NCBI RefSeq assembly: GCF_022836875.1
Contig: NZ_CP090376.1
Span: 496,001 to 560,000, forward strand
Direction of reading: 5' to 3'
Length of the DNA: 64,000 bases
Source: Flavobacterium enshiense
GTDB lineage: Bacteria; Bacteroidota; Bacteroidia; Flavobacteriales; Flavobacteriaceae
The first letter of the stretch is position 1. The number at the start of each line of letters is the position of its first letter. Of this stretch, positions 15,367 through 24,149 are shown in pieces. The notes under the pieces were generated by a model. The model was not told the origin of the DNA. It ran no database searches and saw nothing but the letters and a program-made list of their open reading frames with translations. Made by a program: the position numbers and the translations under genes.

Positions 15367-17331
15367 ATGGCACTACGATCCAGAAAGCAAAAGTTTTTTC
15401 TTTTCCTAAAAATCCTGGCAGTACTGTTACTGCTGGCGCTGGCCGGAATGTATTTCTTCCGCGATATGTTATTGCAAAAAGCAATCGCCAAAGTAAAATC
15501 CAAATTCGATACCGAATACAACTGCCATTTTTCAGTTAAAAAGGCGGCTTTCATTGGAGCTACCGGTGTAGAACTTCATGATATTGTCTTAGTCCCAAAA
15601 AAAGCAGACACGCTTTTATCTGTCCAGAATATAAAAACCAGTTATAATATTTTGGAGTTGCTTACGGGGGATATTCAACTGAAGAGCCTCGAAATGAACA
15701 ACGGTTTTATTCAATTCGTTAAAAATAAAAACGGCCGTAATTTTGATGCTTTTCTCAACGGACAAACAGAGGAAAAATCAAATAAAAAACGCAATTACGC
15801 CAAAGTGGCCTACCGACTATTATCGAAAGCACTGAACCTGGTTCCGACCGAAATGAAACTAAAAAACCTGTCACTCCGCATGGATGATATGGGACGCAAA
15901 GTTACTTTACACATGAACGATTTGCGCCTGGAAGATCATCAGCTGCAAACGGCCATCCTTGTAAAAACCAATACGTTTTCGCAAAACTGGAACATCAAAG
16001 GTTTTGCCAATCCCCGCGAGAAAAAAGCCGACCTGAAATTCTTCAACAGCGATACTTCCAAAATTCAGTTGCCATATATTGACGAGCGTTTCGGACTCAA
16101 ATCGAGTTTTGACAATATCCACATAAAGCTGGACAAACTAGAAATGGAAAGCGGCGAATTGCACATCGATGGCTTTACTTCGATTGAAAATTTCACCATC
16201 AATCATCCGAAAATAGCCAAAAAAGACGTGGTGATTAAAAATGCCCGTTTTGATTACCGTTTCCTATTGGGACGCGATTTCATTTCGATTGATAGCACCT
16301 CATCGGCACAACTGAACAAAATCAAAGTCCATCCGTTTGCAGAGTATAACACCGAAGAAGACACGATTTACAAACTGAAGCTACACATCCCAAAAATGAA
16401 AGCCCAGGATTTCATTGTGTCACTTCCGCAAGGTTTGTTTAGGCATTTTGAAGGGATGGAAGTCGAAGGAGGTTTTGATTATAAACTGAATTTCGAATAC
16501 AACACGAACAAACCGGACAAGCTGATTTTCGACGTCAAACTCAATAAAGAAAACCTTCGCATTTTGAAATATGGCGAAGCCAATCTAGCGAAACTCAACG
16601 GAGAATTCACCTATCGAGCGATTGAAAACGGTGTTGAGCAGCGCCCTATTTTGGTGGGAGCCGGCAATCCGAATTATACCCCGCTGGATCAGATTTCGCC
16701 TTACCTGGAAAAAGCCGTTTTAACCAACGAGGATCCTTCATTTCGTCGTCACCACGGATTTATCAACGAAGCCTTTAAACAGTCGATTGTCAAAAACATC
16801 CGAACCAAGAAATTTGCCCGAGGCGCCAGCACCATTAGCATGCAGCTGGTGAAAAACGTATTTCTGACCCGCGAAAAAACACTCTCACGAAAACTGGAAG
16901 AAATCCTGTTGGTGTATGTTTTGGAAAACAACCGTATTGCTACCAAATCCAGAATGCTGGAAGTCTATTTCAACGTGATTGAATGGGGTCCGAATGTATA
17001 TGGAATCGGCGAAGCAGCACATTTTTATTTCCAGAAAAGTCCGAATGACTTAACACTGAACGAGTGTTTATACCTGGCTTCCATAGTACCGAAACCAAAG
17101 AAATTCATGTGGCAGTTTGACGACGAAGGAAACCAGAAATCATACGCGCAAAAAAATCAGAACTACATTAAAAACCTGATGCTGCGCCGCGCGTTGATTA
17201 CCTCGGAAGACACCATTGGACAATCGGCTCCAATTTATATTTCCGGTCGTGCCCGCTCGTTTTTAAAGATAAAAGTGGTTCAGGACACTATTCCGACCGA
17301 AACGAATTTGGCGGATGAGTTTGATTTTTAG
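15367..17331 (+). CDS. Membrane-anchored GT51 transglycosylase with long periplasmic domain
   Basis: Probable peptidoglycan glycan-strand polymerase. Residues 10-28 form a single transmembrane anchor (FFLFLKILAVLLLLALAGMYF). Residues 30-415 are beta-rich and look like the AsmA/DUF748 type, unlike a usual PBP. The C-terminal GT51 domain spans about 430-610. Its motifs are 'NEDPSFRRHHGF' with catalytic Glu455, 'RGASTISMQLVKN', 'RKLEEILLVY', and 'KSRMLEVYFNVIEWG' with 'YGIGEAA'. No transpeptidase domain follows, so this is a monofunctional enzyme. 654 aa is much longer than MtgA (about 240 aa). It stands alone between bioF and the two-component genes. Confidence 0.9.
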   Translation: MALRSRKQKFFLFLKILAVLLLLALAGMYFFRDMLLQKAIAKVKSKFDTEYNCHFSVKKAAFIGATGVELHDIVLVPKKADTLLSVQNIKTSYNILELLTGDIQLKSLEMNNGFIQFVKNKNGRNFDAFLNGQTEEKSNKKRNYAKVAYRLLSKALNLVPTEMKLKNLSLRMDDMGRKVTLHMNDLRLEDHQLQTAILVKTNTFSQNWNIKGFANPREKKADLKFFNSDTSKIQLPYIDERFGLKSSFDNIHIKLDKLEMESGELHIDGFTSIENFTINHPKIAKKDVVIKNARFDYRFLLGRDFISIDSTSSAQLNKIKVHPFAEYNTEEDTIYKLKLHIPKMKAQDFIVSLPQGLFRHFEGMEVEGGFDYKLNFEYNTNKPDKLIFDVKLNKENLRILKYGEANLAKLNGEFTYRAIENGVEQRPILVGAGNPNYTPLDQISPYLEKAVLTNEDPSFRRHHGFINEAFKQSIVKNIRTKKFARGASTISMQLVKNVFLTREKTLSRKLEEILLVYVLENNRIATKSRMLEVYFNVIEWGPNVYGIGEAAHFYFQKSPNDLTLNECLYLASIVPKPKKFMWQFDDEGNQKSYAQKNQNYIKNLMLRRALITSEDTIGQSAPIYISGRARSFLKIKVVQDTIPTETNLADEFDF

Positions 17332-17398
17332 GAAAGGTGTAAGTTTAAAGATCCTTTATTATAATCCGTTTAATCCGCGTGCCATAATATCACCATTC

Positions 17399-18148
17399 CT
17401 ACTTAAAATTCCTCAGAAACTCATCTTTATAAGTAGGCGAAATTTCGATTTCCGCACCGTCATTCAGCATGATGTAGCCGCCTTTGTTGTATGATTTCAC
17501 AAAATTGATGTTGATGATGTGCGATTTGTGCACACGTAAAAAAGGAAACGGCAAGATCTCCGAAAAATGTTTCAGGAATCGACAGACCATTTTTTTGCTG
17601 CCATCGGCCAGGTGTAAATCGGTGAAATTACCATTACCGCGCAATCGGACGATATCTTCCATCTTTACCACTTCGAAACCCTCCAGGGTAGGAAGAATGA
17701 CCTGTTTCTTTTCCGGTTGGGTTTCCCTGAAATTTTCAACGATGATTTTATTCCGATTGAAAAGCTCATGGTTCAGAATATGCTGCTGTACTTTATTGAC
17801 CGCCACGATCAGTTCTTCAATGCTGATGGGTTTTAGCAGATAATAAGCTGCACTTTGGTTGAGGGCTTTCAGCGAATACTCGGAAAAAGCGGTCACGAAA
17901 ATCGTCTCGAAATGCAAATCCTTACAGGCTTCCAACACGTCAAAAGCATTTCCGAAAGGCATTTCCACATCCAGAAAAACCAATTGTGGGGTCACTTCAT
18001 GCAATAATGGAACTGCTTCTCTTATGTTTTGTGCTTCGCCGATGACTTCCACCTGCGGGCAATATTTACCCAAATAATTTTTGAGCACTTCCCGCGCGGC
18101 AGTTTCATCTTCAACAATTACGGCTTTTATTTTCTGTATGTTCATCAT
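17399..18148 (-). CDS. LytTR-family response regulator
   Basis: DNA-binding regulator of the LytR/AlgR/AgrA class, 249 aa. The N-terminal receiver domain (about 7-120) has the phospho-acceptor Asp60 in 'PQLVFLDVEMPFGNA' and the conserved Lys106 in 'YYLLKPIS'. The C-terminal LytTR domain (about 150-249) has 'VRLRGNGNFTDLHLADG' and 'FLRVHKSHIININFV'. Its start overlaps the end of the upstream histidine kinase gene by 4 bp (ATGA), so the two are translationally coupled. A direct repeat upstream of the divergent toroid gene (20032-20060) has the spacing expected for a LytTR binding site, making that operon its likely target. Confidence 0.95.
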   Translation of the reverse strand: MMNIQKIKAVIVEDETAAREVLKNYLGKYCPQVEVIGEAQNIREAVPLLHEVTPQLVFLDVEMPFGNAFDVLEACKDLHFETIFVTAFSEYSLKALNQSAAYYLLKPISIEELIVAVNKVQQHILNHELFNRNKIIVENFRETQPEKKQVILPTLEGFEVVKMEDIVRLRGNGNFTDLHLADGSKKMVCRFLKHFSEILPFPFLRVHKSHIININFVKSYNKGGYIMLNDGAEIEISPTYKDEFLRNFK

Positions 18149-19974
18149 ATTTTGTCTAGCAATGGAAAAGTTATAGTCACTAAGGTTCCTGTAGTCCCGC
18201 AGTTCTTTTCAGTAACGGAAAAATCGATTTGTGTTTTGTACAATTCATTCAATAAACTGATGCGTTCCTTGGTGTTGGTCACGCCGCGCGACTGGTGTAC
18301 TTTCTGGTTACGGGTTTTCAGTGCGGCACTTTCGGTCAGTCCGATGCCGTTATCGTCTACCATCACGGAAACTTTCCCGCGGTTCAGTTCGAATTTCAAC
18401 AGTAACACCCCTTTGGTTTCTCTGTAACGCAATCCGTGCCAAATCGCGTTTTCCAGATGCGGCTGAATGAGCATGTTGGGCACGAAAGTCGTTTCTGTAT
18501 CCAAGGCATCATCTACTACAATCTGATAGTCGAATTTATCCTGAAAACGCAAGTGTTCCAAATCCAGATACTTTTTCATCTGTTCTATTTCACTGCCTAA
18601 ACCGATAAAGTCCTTGTTGGAATTCTCCATCATGTTGCGCATCAGGTGCGAATAGGATGTCAGGTATTTATTGGCTTCCAGTTCTTTATTTTGCGAAATG
18701 AACTGATTCACACTGTTCAGGCTGTTGAAAATAAAATGCGGATTCATCTCCCGGCGCAGCGACTGCAAGGCAATTTCCTTGTTCTTGGTTTTGATGGAAT
18801 ACAGTGCCTTCACAATTAATCCTACCAGCAAAAGCAATAACAATAGTGATCCCATCAACACATAATTGAATGTATTTTTCTTGGCGATGAGCTCGTCTTT
18901 CAGCCCTTTTTCCTTTTCCAGCTGACGGATTTTTTCCTCGGTAACCTGAAAGGTCTTTTCATCTATTAAAGAGCTGTCGTTTCGGATGAGTTTGTCGAAA
19001 TTCTGAAAGAAATCGTCGTATAAGGTGATGCTTTCCTTGTCCTTCCCATTGGCTTTGTAATATTGCAGCAACTGCAAGACACTTGTTTTCACCTCAGCGG
19101 TTTTCCCTTGCTGCAATGCCAACTGATAGGCTTGTTTTAAACAGTGAATCGCTTTTTCTGGTTCGTTCTTCTTAAAATAGATGGTCGCCTGCGTTTGCAA
19201 CTGCTTGATTTGCGTATCGAAATCGTTCGTTTTTTTAGCTTCGTTCAATAATTTTTCACTGATCCCCAACGCCTTATCGAACTGGTTGTCTGAAGCATAT
19301 ACTTTAGCAATCTCCGTTTTCAGCTTGACCACTTCTTCAGGTTTGTCTTTCACATAAGAAATAGCCTTCTCATAACTCTGAATTGCTACTTCCTTGTTCT
19401 TTTGCTGAAGATTGGCTTCCGCCCGTTGCACATAAGCATCGGCTACTTCGGCTTTTTTATCTTCTTTTTCCAGCAACTTAATGTTCGCATTGGAATAATT
19501 CATCTGAGCCGCCGGACTATTGGTACTTCGCAGGCGATTGGCGTCGTTTCTGTTTACCTGCTCTTCACTTTTTTCCATAGAAGCTGCTCCTGCCGCTTCA
19601 TAATTCTGAATTGCCGAACTGATTTTTTTTTGTGATTCCTGCACTTTGGCCAAACTTCTTGTAACTCTTGTCTGATCGCGATTGCGTTTCAGTTTCGTAT
19701 ACGTAGTCAATGCCTTTTTCAGGTATTCTTCCGCTTTGGCGTTGTCGCCTTTTTCGATGAATCCGTCGGCCAGCTTTTCATAATTTTTGGCAATTTCCAC
19801 CTCATCGTTAGCATCCAAAGACTCCTTCAGATCATCGGCCGCTTTGCTGATTTTATGTGAAGCTGCTTTTTTACTTTTTACTGCGGAAGGCTGAATAGTG
19901 TCCTGCGCCGAAGCCTCAAACGCAAGGTTCAGCAGTAAAAAAATAAAAGCAAAAAGGGCCTTTTTCAGTGACAT
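18145..19974 (-). CDS. TPR-containing sensor histidine kinase, LytS-like
   Basis: Inner-membrane sensor kinase of 609 aa. The N-terminus has a signal peptide (LFAFIFLLLNLAFEASAQ). Residues about 35-330 are periplasmic TPR repeats (for example 'NYEKLADGFIEKGDNAKAEEYLKKAL' in the first part). A transmembrane helix follows near 370-395 (NYVLMGSLLLLLLLVGLIVKAL). The cytoplasmic part is a His_kinase domain of the LytS type, with phospho-acceptor His413 in 'REMNPHFIFNSLNSVNQF', and an HATPase domain with 'QPHLENAIWHGL' and 'VDDNGIGL'. It is cotranscribed with the LytTR regulator. The TPR sensor suggests that it binds a protein or peptide in the periplasm; the signal is unknown. Confidence 0.94.
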   Translation of the reverse strand: MSLKKALFAFIFLLLNLAFEASAQDTIQPSAVKSKKAASHKISKAADDLKESLDANDEVEIAKNYEKLADGFIEKGDNAKAEEYLKKALTTYTKLKRNRDQTRVTRSLAKVQESQKKISSAIQNYEAAGAASMEKSEEQVNRNDANRLRSTNSPAAQMNYSNANIKLLEKEDKKAEVADAYVQRAEANLQQKNKEVAIQSYEKAISYVKDKPEEVVKLKTEIAKVYASDNQFDKALGISEKLLNEAKKTNDFDTQIKQLQTQATIYFKKNEPEKAIHCLKQAYQLALQQGKTAEVKTSVLQLLQYYKANGKDKESITLYDDFFQNFDKLIRNDSSLIDEKTFQVTEEKIRQLEKEKGLKDELIAKKNTFNYVLMGSLLLLLLLVGLIVKALYSIKTKNKEIALQSLRREMNPHFIFNSLNSVNQFISQNKELEANKYLTSYSHLMRNMMENSNKDFIGLGSEIEQMKKYLDLEHLRFQDKFDYQIVVDDALDTETTFVPNMLIQPHLENAIWHGLRYRETKGVLLLKFELNRGKVSVMVDDNGIGLTESAALKTRNQKVHQSRGVTNTKERISLLNELYKTQIDFSVTEKNCGTTGTLVTITFPLLDKI

Positions 19975-20031
19975 ACTACAGTGTTTCTATGTAAATGTAA
20001 AGTAAATATTTTAAAAACGGTCCCGCAAGTT

Positions 20032-20060
20032 GTTTCACCAAGTCAAAACCCGGTTTCACC
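20032..20060 (+). promoter_or_regulatory. Candidate LytTR operator: 8-bp direct repeat, 21-bp spacing
   Basis: GTTTCACC occurs at 20032-20039 and 20053-20060, start to start 21 bp, two turns of the helix. LytTR proteins typically bind two direct repeats with this spacing. The pair ends about 32 bp before a -7 box (20092-20099), placing it at about -45 to -75 relative to the likely transcription start, the usual place for an activator. Confidence 0.45.
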
Positions 20061-20091
20061 CATTCTGCAAAAAAGATGCTGATTCTCTGGA

Positions 20092-20099
20092 TAATTTTG
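20092..20099 (+). promoter_or_regulatory. -7 promoter box of the toroid-VWA operon
   Basis: TAATTTTG matches TAnnTTTG and ends 25 bp before the start codon. No TTG lies at the -33 position, as expected for a promoter that needs an activator. Confidence 0.5.
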
Positions 20100-20124
20100 A
20101 GATAGAATCTTAAACCAAAAAATC

Positions 20125-21429
20125 ATGAAAACGGAAAATTTAGCAATAGTATTAAGTGCCACAGCATTACTTACAGGCATCATCTTGAAAGACAGAATCA
20201 CACCTGAAAACAAATTTATCGCAACTCATGAAAAACCAGTAGACAAAGAAAAACCTTGCGTATTTATGTCGGTGATGGGTGAACAATCCGTTACCGATTA
20301 TGCGAAATACAAAAATGACTCCAACAACCTTTCTGCCATCGACAAAGGTGAAAAATGGTTAATCGAAGCCCAAAACATCGATGGCGGTTGGGGGGCTGGT
20401 TCTCATGGCAATCAAGCCGAAATGAACCCACACGCGGTAAGTTCGGATCCGGCAACTACGGCTATGGTTTCCATGGCACTATATCGCATGGGCTACTCTA
20501 TCGAAAAAGGAAAATACAAAAATCAATTGAAAAGTGCACTTGACTTTCTTTTATCGGAAGTCGAAAAAAACAAAAACAGCGACTACATCACGCAGGTACG
20601 CGGGACACAGATTCAAACCAAATTGGGTCAGAATATCGATGCGGTACTCACACTGCAATTCCTAAATCAGGTAGTTCCGACTTTATCTGATAAAAAATTG
20701 ACTAAAAGAGTCGAAAACGCAATTCAGATTTGCGTGGACAAAGTAGAAAAATCATATGATGCCAGCGGAAGAGTAAGCGGAGCCGGTTGGGCGGGCGTGC
20801 TGCAATCGTCATTTGCCAACGCCGGACTGGAGCAGGCTTCCAAAAACAAAAACATCAAGGTAGACAAAGACAAAATCGCAGCGGCAAGAAACTACCAGAA
20901 AGGCAATTATAATGCTGACAGCAAAACGGCCAAAACCGAAGACGGGGCCGGAATTATGCTCTATGCCGTGAGCAGTTCGGTCAGAGGGAGCGCCGCTGAA
21001 GCCAAAGAAGCCGAAACTGTGTTTGAAGAAGCCAAAGCATCGGGTAAAATCGATAAAAAAGCGGTTTTAAACCGTGATAATCTGGAGAAAATAGGTATTC
21101 CGAAGGAAAAAGCAGCCAGCTATGAAGTAGCGGATAAAGTTTACAAGGCAGCCAAAGTACAGGCCATGGACAACAAAGTAATGAACGGGTTCGGGAACAA
21201 TGGTGGTGAAGAATTCCTGAGTTTCCTTCAAACCGGTGAATCGATGATCGTGAAAAAAGACGACGACTGGAAAACCTGGTACGACAACGTGAGCGGCAAG
21301 ATGATAAAAATCCAAAATCAGGACGGCAGCTGGAACGGGCATCACTGCATTACCAGTCCGGTATTTTGTACTGCTACAGCTCTGTTGATTTTAACTATTG
21401 AAAATGATATCAAAACCTTACAACAATAA
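20125..21429 (+). CDS. Membrane-anchored alpha/alpha-toroid protein, prenyltransferase/squalene cyclase-like
   Basis: 434 aa with an N-terminal hydrophobic anchor (LAIVLSATALLTGIIL), so probably periplasmic. The body has the helical repeat pattern of terpene-cyclase/prenyltransferase toroids. There is a QW-type motif at 83-92 (QNIDGGWGAG) and a second near the C-terminus (QNQDGSWNGHHC, then SPVFCTATALLILTI). The DxDD motif of class II cyclases is not seen, so an enzyme of terpene metabolism is unlikely. A charged linker of about 100 residues (about 270-370) splits the fold. It is followed after 16 bp by the VWA lipoprotein gene, and the divergent LytS/LytTR genes lie upstream. The function is unknown; a structural or protein-binding role beside the VWA protein is an inference. 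Confidence 0.75.
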   Translation: MKTENLAIVLSATALLTGIILKDRITPENKFIATHEKPVDKEKPCVFMSVMGEQSVTDYAKYKNDSNNLSAIDKGEKWLIEAQNIDGGWGAGSHGNQAEMNPHAVSSDPATTAMVSMALYRMGYSIEKGKYKNQLKSALDFLLSEVEKNKNSDYITQVRGTQIQTKLGQNIDAVLTLQFLNQVVPTLSDKKLTKRVENAIQICVDKVEKSYDASGRVSGAGWAGVLQSSFANAGLEQASKNKNIKVDKDKIAAARNYQKGNYNADSKTAKTEDGAGIMLYAVSSSVRGSAAEAKEAETVFEEAKASGKIDKKAVLNRDNLEKIGIPKEKAASYEVADKVYKAAKVQAMDNKVMNGFGNNGGEEFLSFLQTGESMIVKKDDDWKTWYDNVSGKMIKIQNQDGSWNGHHCITSPVFCTATALLILTIENDIKTLQQ

Positions 21430-21445
21430 CTAAAACTAAAACACC

Positions 21446-22621
21446 ATGCGAACTACACTTATTACTTCCGTCCTTTTTGCAGCCGCCTTATCTTTTACGA
21501 ATGGGATCAGCGCCTGCAGTAACGTTAAAAACGACAATGCTTCCATGCCAATCACTTATGCCAAAACAGCCAAAACAGAGAATACCAAAATCCAGGTGGC
21601 GATCCTTTTGGACACATCGAACAGCATGGACGGTTTGATTGAACAGGCAAAATCACGTCTGTGGAACATCGTTAACACATTAACAACACTGAAATACCAC
21701 GGCAAAACCCCGGACATCGAAATCGGTTTATATGAATACGGTAACGACGGTTTATCCGCTCAATCCAATTACATCCGACAAGTTGCACCTCTGACCACCG
21801 ATCTGGACCTTATTTCCGAAAAACTGTTCTCCCTTCGCACCAACGGCGGTTCGGAATATTGCGGTGCCGTGATAGCCGATGCCACCAAACAATTAAATTG
21901 GGGCAAGGACCAATCGAACATGAAATTGATTTACATTGCCGGAAACGAACCGTTCAACCAAGGCGGCATCAACTATAAAGAAGCCATCAGTGATGCACTG
22001 AAAAAAGATATTTACATCAATACAATTTTCTGCGGCAATCAGGAAGAAGGAATTCGGACTTTCTGGAAAGACGGAGCCGATGCCGGAAAAGGAAAATACT
22101 TCAACATCGATTCCAACAAAGCCGTGATTTACATTGTTACCCCTTATGATGTCCGAATTTCGGAGTGCAATGCCAAAATCAACGAAACATATGTAAGCTA
22201 TGGGTATAAAGGGGCCGAAAAAAAGAAAAATCAGGAAATGCAAGATTCCAATGCGCAAGGAGTTTCGGCAGCAAATTACGCAGAACGCGCCGTAAGTAAA
22301 TCAAAAGCAGTTTACAAAAACGACAGCTGGGATTTGGTAGATAAAGTAAAAGACGATGAAAGTGCCATTGATAAACTCAAAAAAGAGGAATTGCCGAAAG
22401 AACTGCAAAACAAGTCCAAAGCAGAAATCAAAGTTTACGTCGATAAAAAAGCGAAAGAACGCGAAGTTATTCAGAAAGAAATTGGCGAATTGGCAAAAAA
22501 ACGCCAAACATACATCGATGCTGAAATGAAGAAAACCAACGCTCAGGATGATTTAGGCGGAGCAATTAACAGTTCGGTCATCGCTTTTGCAAAAACAAAA
22601 GGTTACACAGTAGAAAAATAA
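21446..22621 (+). CDS. von Willebrand factor A-domain lipoprotein
   Basis: 391 aa. The signal peptide ends in a lipobox (GISAC, Cys24), so the protein is likely anchored to the periplasmic side of a membrane. The VWA domain covers about 48-235: the metal-binding MIDAS motif DxSxS is Asp56-Ser60 (LLDTSNSM), and 'TNGGSEYCGAVI' supplies the downstream Thr/Gly-rich loop. The C-terminal 120 residues are Lys/Glu-rich helix, probably coiled coil. It is the second gene of the toroid-VWA pair. The domain usually mediates metal-dependent protein binding. No MoxR-type ATPase or BatA/BatB partner is nearby, so this is not a standard Bat operon. Confidence 0.88.
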   Translation: MRTTLITSVLFAAALSFTNGISACSNVKNDNASMPITYAKTAKTENTKIQVAILLDTSNSMDGLIEQAKSRLWNIVNTLTTLKYHGKTPDIEIGLYEYGNDGLSAQSNYIRQVAPLTTDLDLISEKLFSLRTNGGSEYCGAVIADATKQLNWGKDQSNMKLIYIAGNEPFNQGGINYKEAISDALKKDIYINTIFCGNQEEGIRTFWKDGADAGKGKYFNIDSNKAVIYIVTPYDVRISECNAKINETYVSYGYKGAEKKKNQEMQDSNAQGVSAANYAERAVSKSKAVYKNDSWDLVDKVKDDESAIDKLKKEELPKELQNKSKAEIKVYVDKKAKEREVIQKEIGELAKKRQTYIDAEMKKTNAQDDLGGAINSSVIAFAKTKGYTVEK

Positions 22622-22641
22622 ACATTAATCTCCATAATAAA

Positions 22642-22669
22642 AATCCTGGCTTTATGTCGGGATTTTTTT
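22642..22669 (+). terminator. Terminator of the toroid-VWA operon
   Basis: AATCCTGGC, loop TTTAT, GTCGGGATT, followed by a run of T. The stem contains two G-T pairs. It begins 20 bp after the VWA stop codon. Confidence 0.7.
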
Positions 22670-22699
22670 ATAAATTTATAGTAATCAAACCATTAAGCA

Positions 22700-24088
22700 A
22701 TGAAAGCAGTATTCCTTTTATTTTCTTTGGTATTTATCCAATGTACACAGCATTCCCAAACCGTGCCTCCGGTTATTGATTTGCAAAGTTTTGCAACTGG
22801 ATTTTCATTGCCGGTAGAAATAACGCATTGCGGAGACAGCCGACTTTTTGTAGTGGAACAGGACGGTCTTATCAAAATCCTTAATTCCAACGGAACTACT
22901 AATGCAACTCCATTTTTAAACCTTTCTTCCTTGACTAATGCCGGCGGCGAACAGGGATTACTTGGATTGGCATTCCATCCCAATTATGATTCAAACGGTT
23001 ATTTTTATGTGAACTACACCAAAGCCAGCGACGGAGCAACCGTTATTGCCAGATATTCGGTAAGTGCCGAAAATCCCAATGTGGCCAATCCTACAGGAAG
23101 CATTCTATTAACCATACCTCAGCCCTATTCCAACCATAATGGCGGTACGCTGAAATTTGGCGCCGACGGTTACTTATACATTGGCATGGGTGATGGCGGA
23201 AGCGGCGGTGATCCAGGCAACAGAGCTCAGAACATTGACGAACTTCTTGGAAAAATGCTTCGTATTGATGTCGATTCAGGTTCGCCTTATGGAATTCCAC
23301 CAGGCAATCCCTATGCAAGTGTTGCAGGAGCTGATGAAATATGGGCGCTCGGACTTCGAAATCCTTGGAAATTCTCTTTCGACAGACAAAACGGCGATTT
23401 ATGGATAGCAGATGTGGGTCAGAACCTACATGAAGAAGTCAATCGTGCCGGAAGTAGCGAAGCAGGGCTCAATTATGGATGGCGATGTTATGAAGGAAAT
23501 TCCGCTTACAATACGTCTGGTTGTGCACCGCAGGCTACTTATAAAACCCCTTTAATAGTAACGGATCACTCTTCCGGATTCTGCTCTATCACGGGAGGAT
23601 ATGTTTATAGGGGTACCAGCTATCCCGGTTTTCAGGGTAAATACTTCTTTTCGGATTATTGCAAACCACAAATCTGCATGGCAGACGCATCAGGGAATGT
23701 TTTCTTTTCACAAACCTTCAGCGGCAACAGCTTTGTGACTTTTGGGGAAGATGTAAACGGAGAGCTGTATGTCGGCTCTATCAATAATGGGGTTATTTAC
23801 AAGTTGGTTGACACAACTGTTATGTCGGTCACAAAAAACAACAAAAAATCATTTACGATTTATCCTAATCCTGCAAAATCGCAAATTTTTATACGAAGCA
23901 ATGATGAATCCACTTATATGACTCATGCAGAGATTTTGGACTTCAACGGAAAAAAGCTGATTTCCCATCGGGCTGAAAAAATGCCTCAGCATTCCATTGA
24001 AACGGAAAACCTGGCGATTGGCCTTTATTTGTTGAAAGTGTTTACTAATTCAGGTCTCGTTTCAACCTACAAATTTTCAAAAAAATAA
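22700..24088 (+). CDS. Secreted glucose/sorbosone dehydrogenase-like protein with T9SS sorting domain
   Basis: 462 aa. Signal peptide at 1-20. Residues about 25-370 form a six-bladed propeller of the PQQ-dependent soluble glucose dehydrogenase (GSDH) family. 'PQPYSNHNGGTLKFGADGYLYIGMGDGG' (two parts) carries the catalytic His of the NHxGG motif, followed by 'LGLRNPWKFSFD' and 'DVGQNLHEEVN'. The last 75 residues are a type A sorting domain: 'SFTIYPNPAKSQIFI' and a final 'GLYLLKVFTNSGLVSTYKF'. It is therefore exported by Sec and then across the outer membrane by type IX secretion. The sugar substrate cannot be read from sequence. Convergent with the aldo/keto reductase gene. Confidence 0.9.
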   Translation: MKAVFLLFSLVFIQCTQHSQTVPPVIDLQSFATGFSLPVEITHCGDSRLFVVEQDGLIKILNSNGTTNATPFLNLSSLTNAGGEQGLLGLAFHPNYDSNGYFYVNYTKASDGATVIARYSVSAENPNVANPTGSILLTIPQPYSNHNGGTLKFGADGYLYIGMGDGGSGGDPGNRAQNIDELLGKMLRIDVDSGSPYGIPPGNPYASVAGADEIWALGLRNPWKFSFDRQNGDLWIADVGQNLHEEVNRAGSSEAGLNYGWRCYEGNSAYNTSGCAPQATYKTPLIVTDHSSGFCSITGGYVYRGTSYPGFQGKYFFSDYCKPQICMADASGNVFFSQTFSGNSFVTFGEDVNGELYVGSINNGVIYKLVDTTVMSVTKNNKKSFTIYPNPAKSQIFIRSNDESTYMTHAEILDFNGKKLISHRAEKMPQHSIETENLAIGLYLLKVFTNSGLVSTYKFSKK

Positions 24089-24094
24089 AACAAA

Positions 24095-24128
24095 AAAGCT
24101 CCCGATCACTTGAAGAACGGAAGCTTTT
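24095..24128. terminator. Weak bidirectional hairpin between convergent genes
   Basis: AAAAGCTCCCG and CGGAAGCTTTT form an imperfect stem (one mismatch) between the dehydrogenase and aldo/keto reductase stop codons. Confidence 0.45.
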
Positions 24129-24149
24129 CGGTCTTTTATCTAAAATTAA

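Noticed and set aside
20250..20290. 'CVFMSVMGEQ' in the toroid protein as a thioester motif like GCGEQ of alpha-2-macroglobulin
   Set aside because: Cys and Gln are too far apart and the segment lies before the toroid domain.
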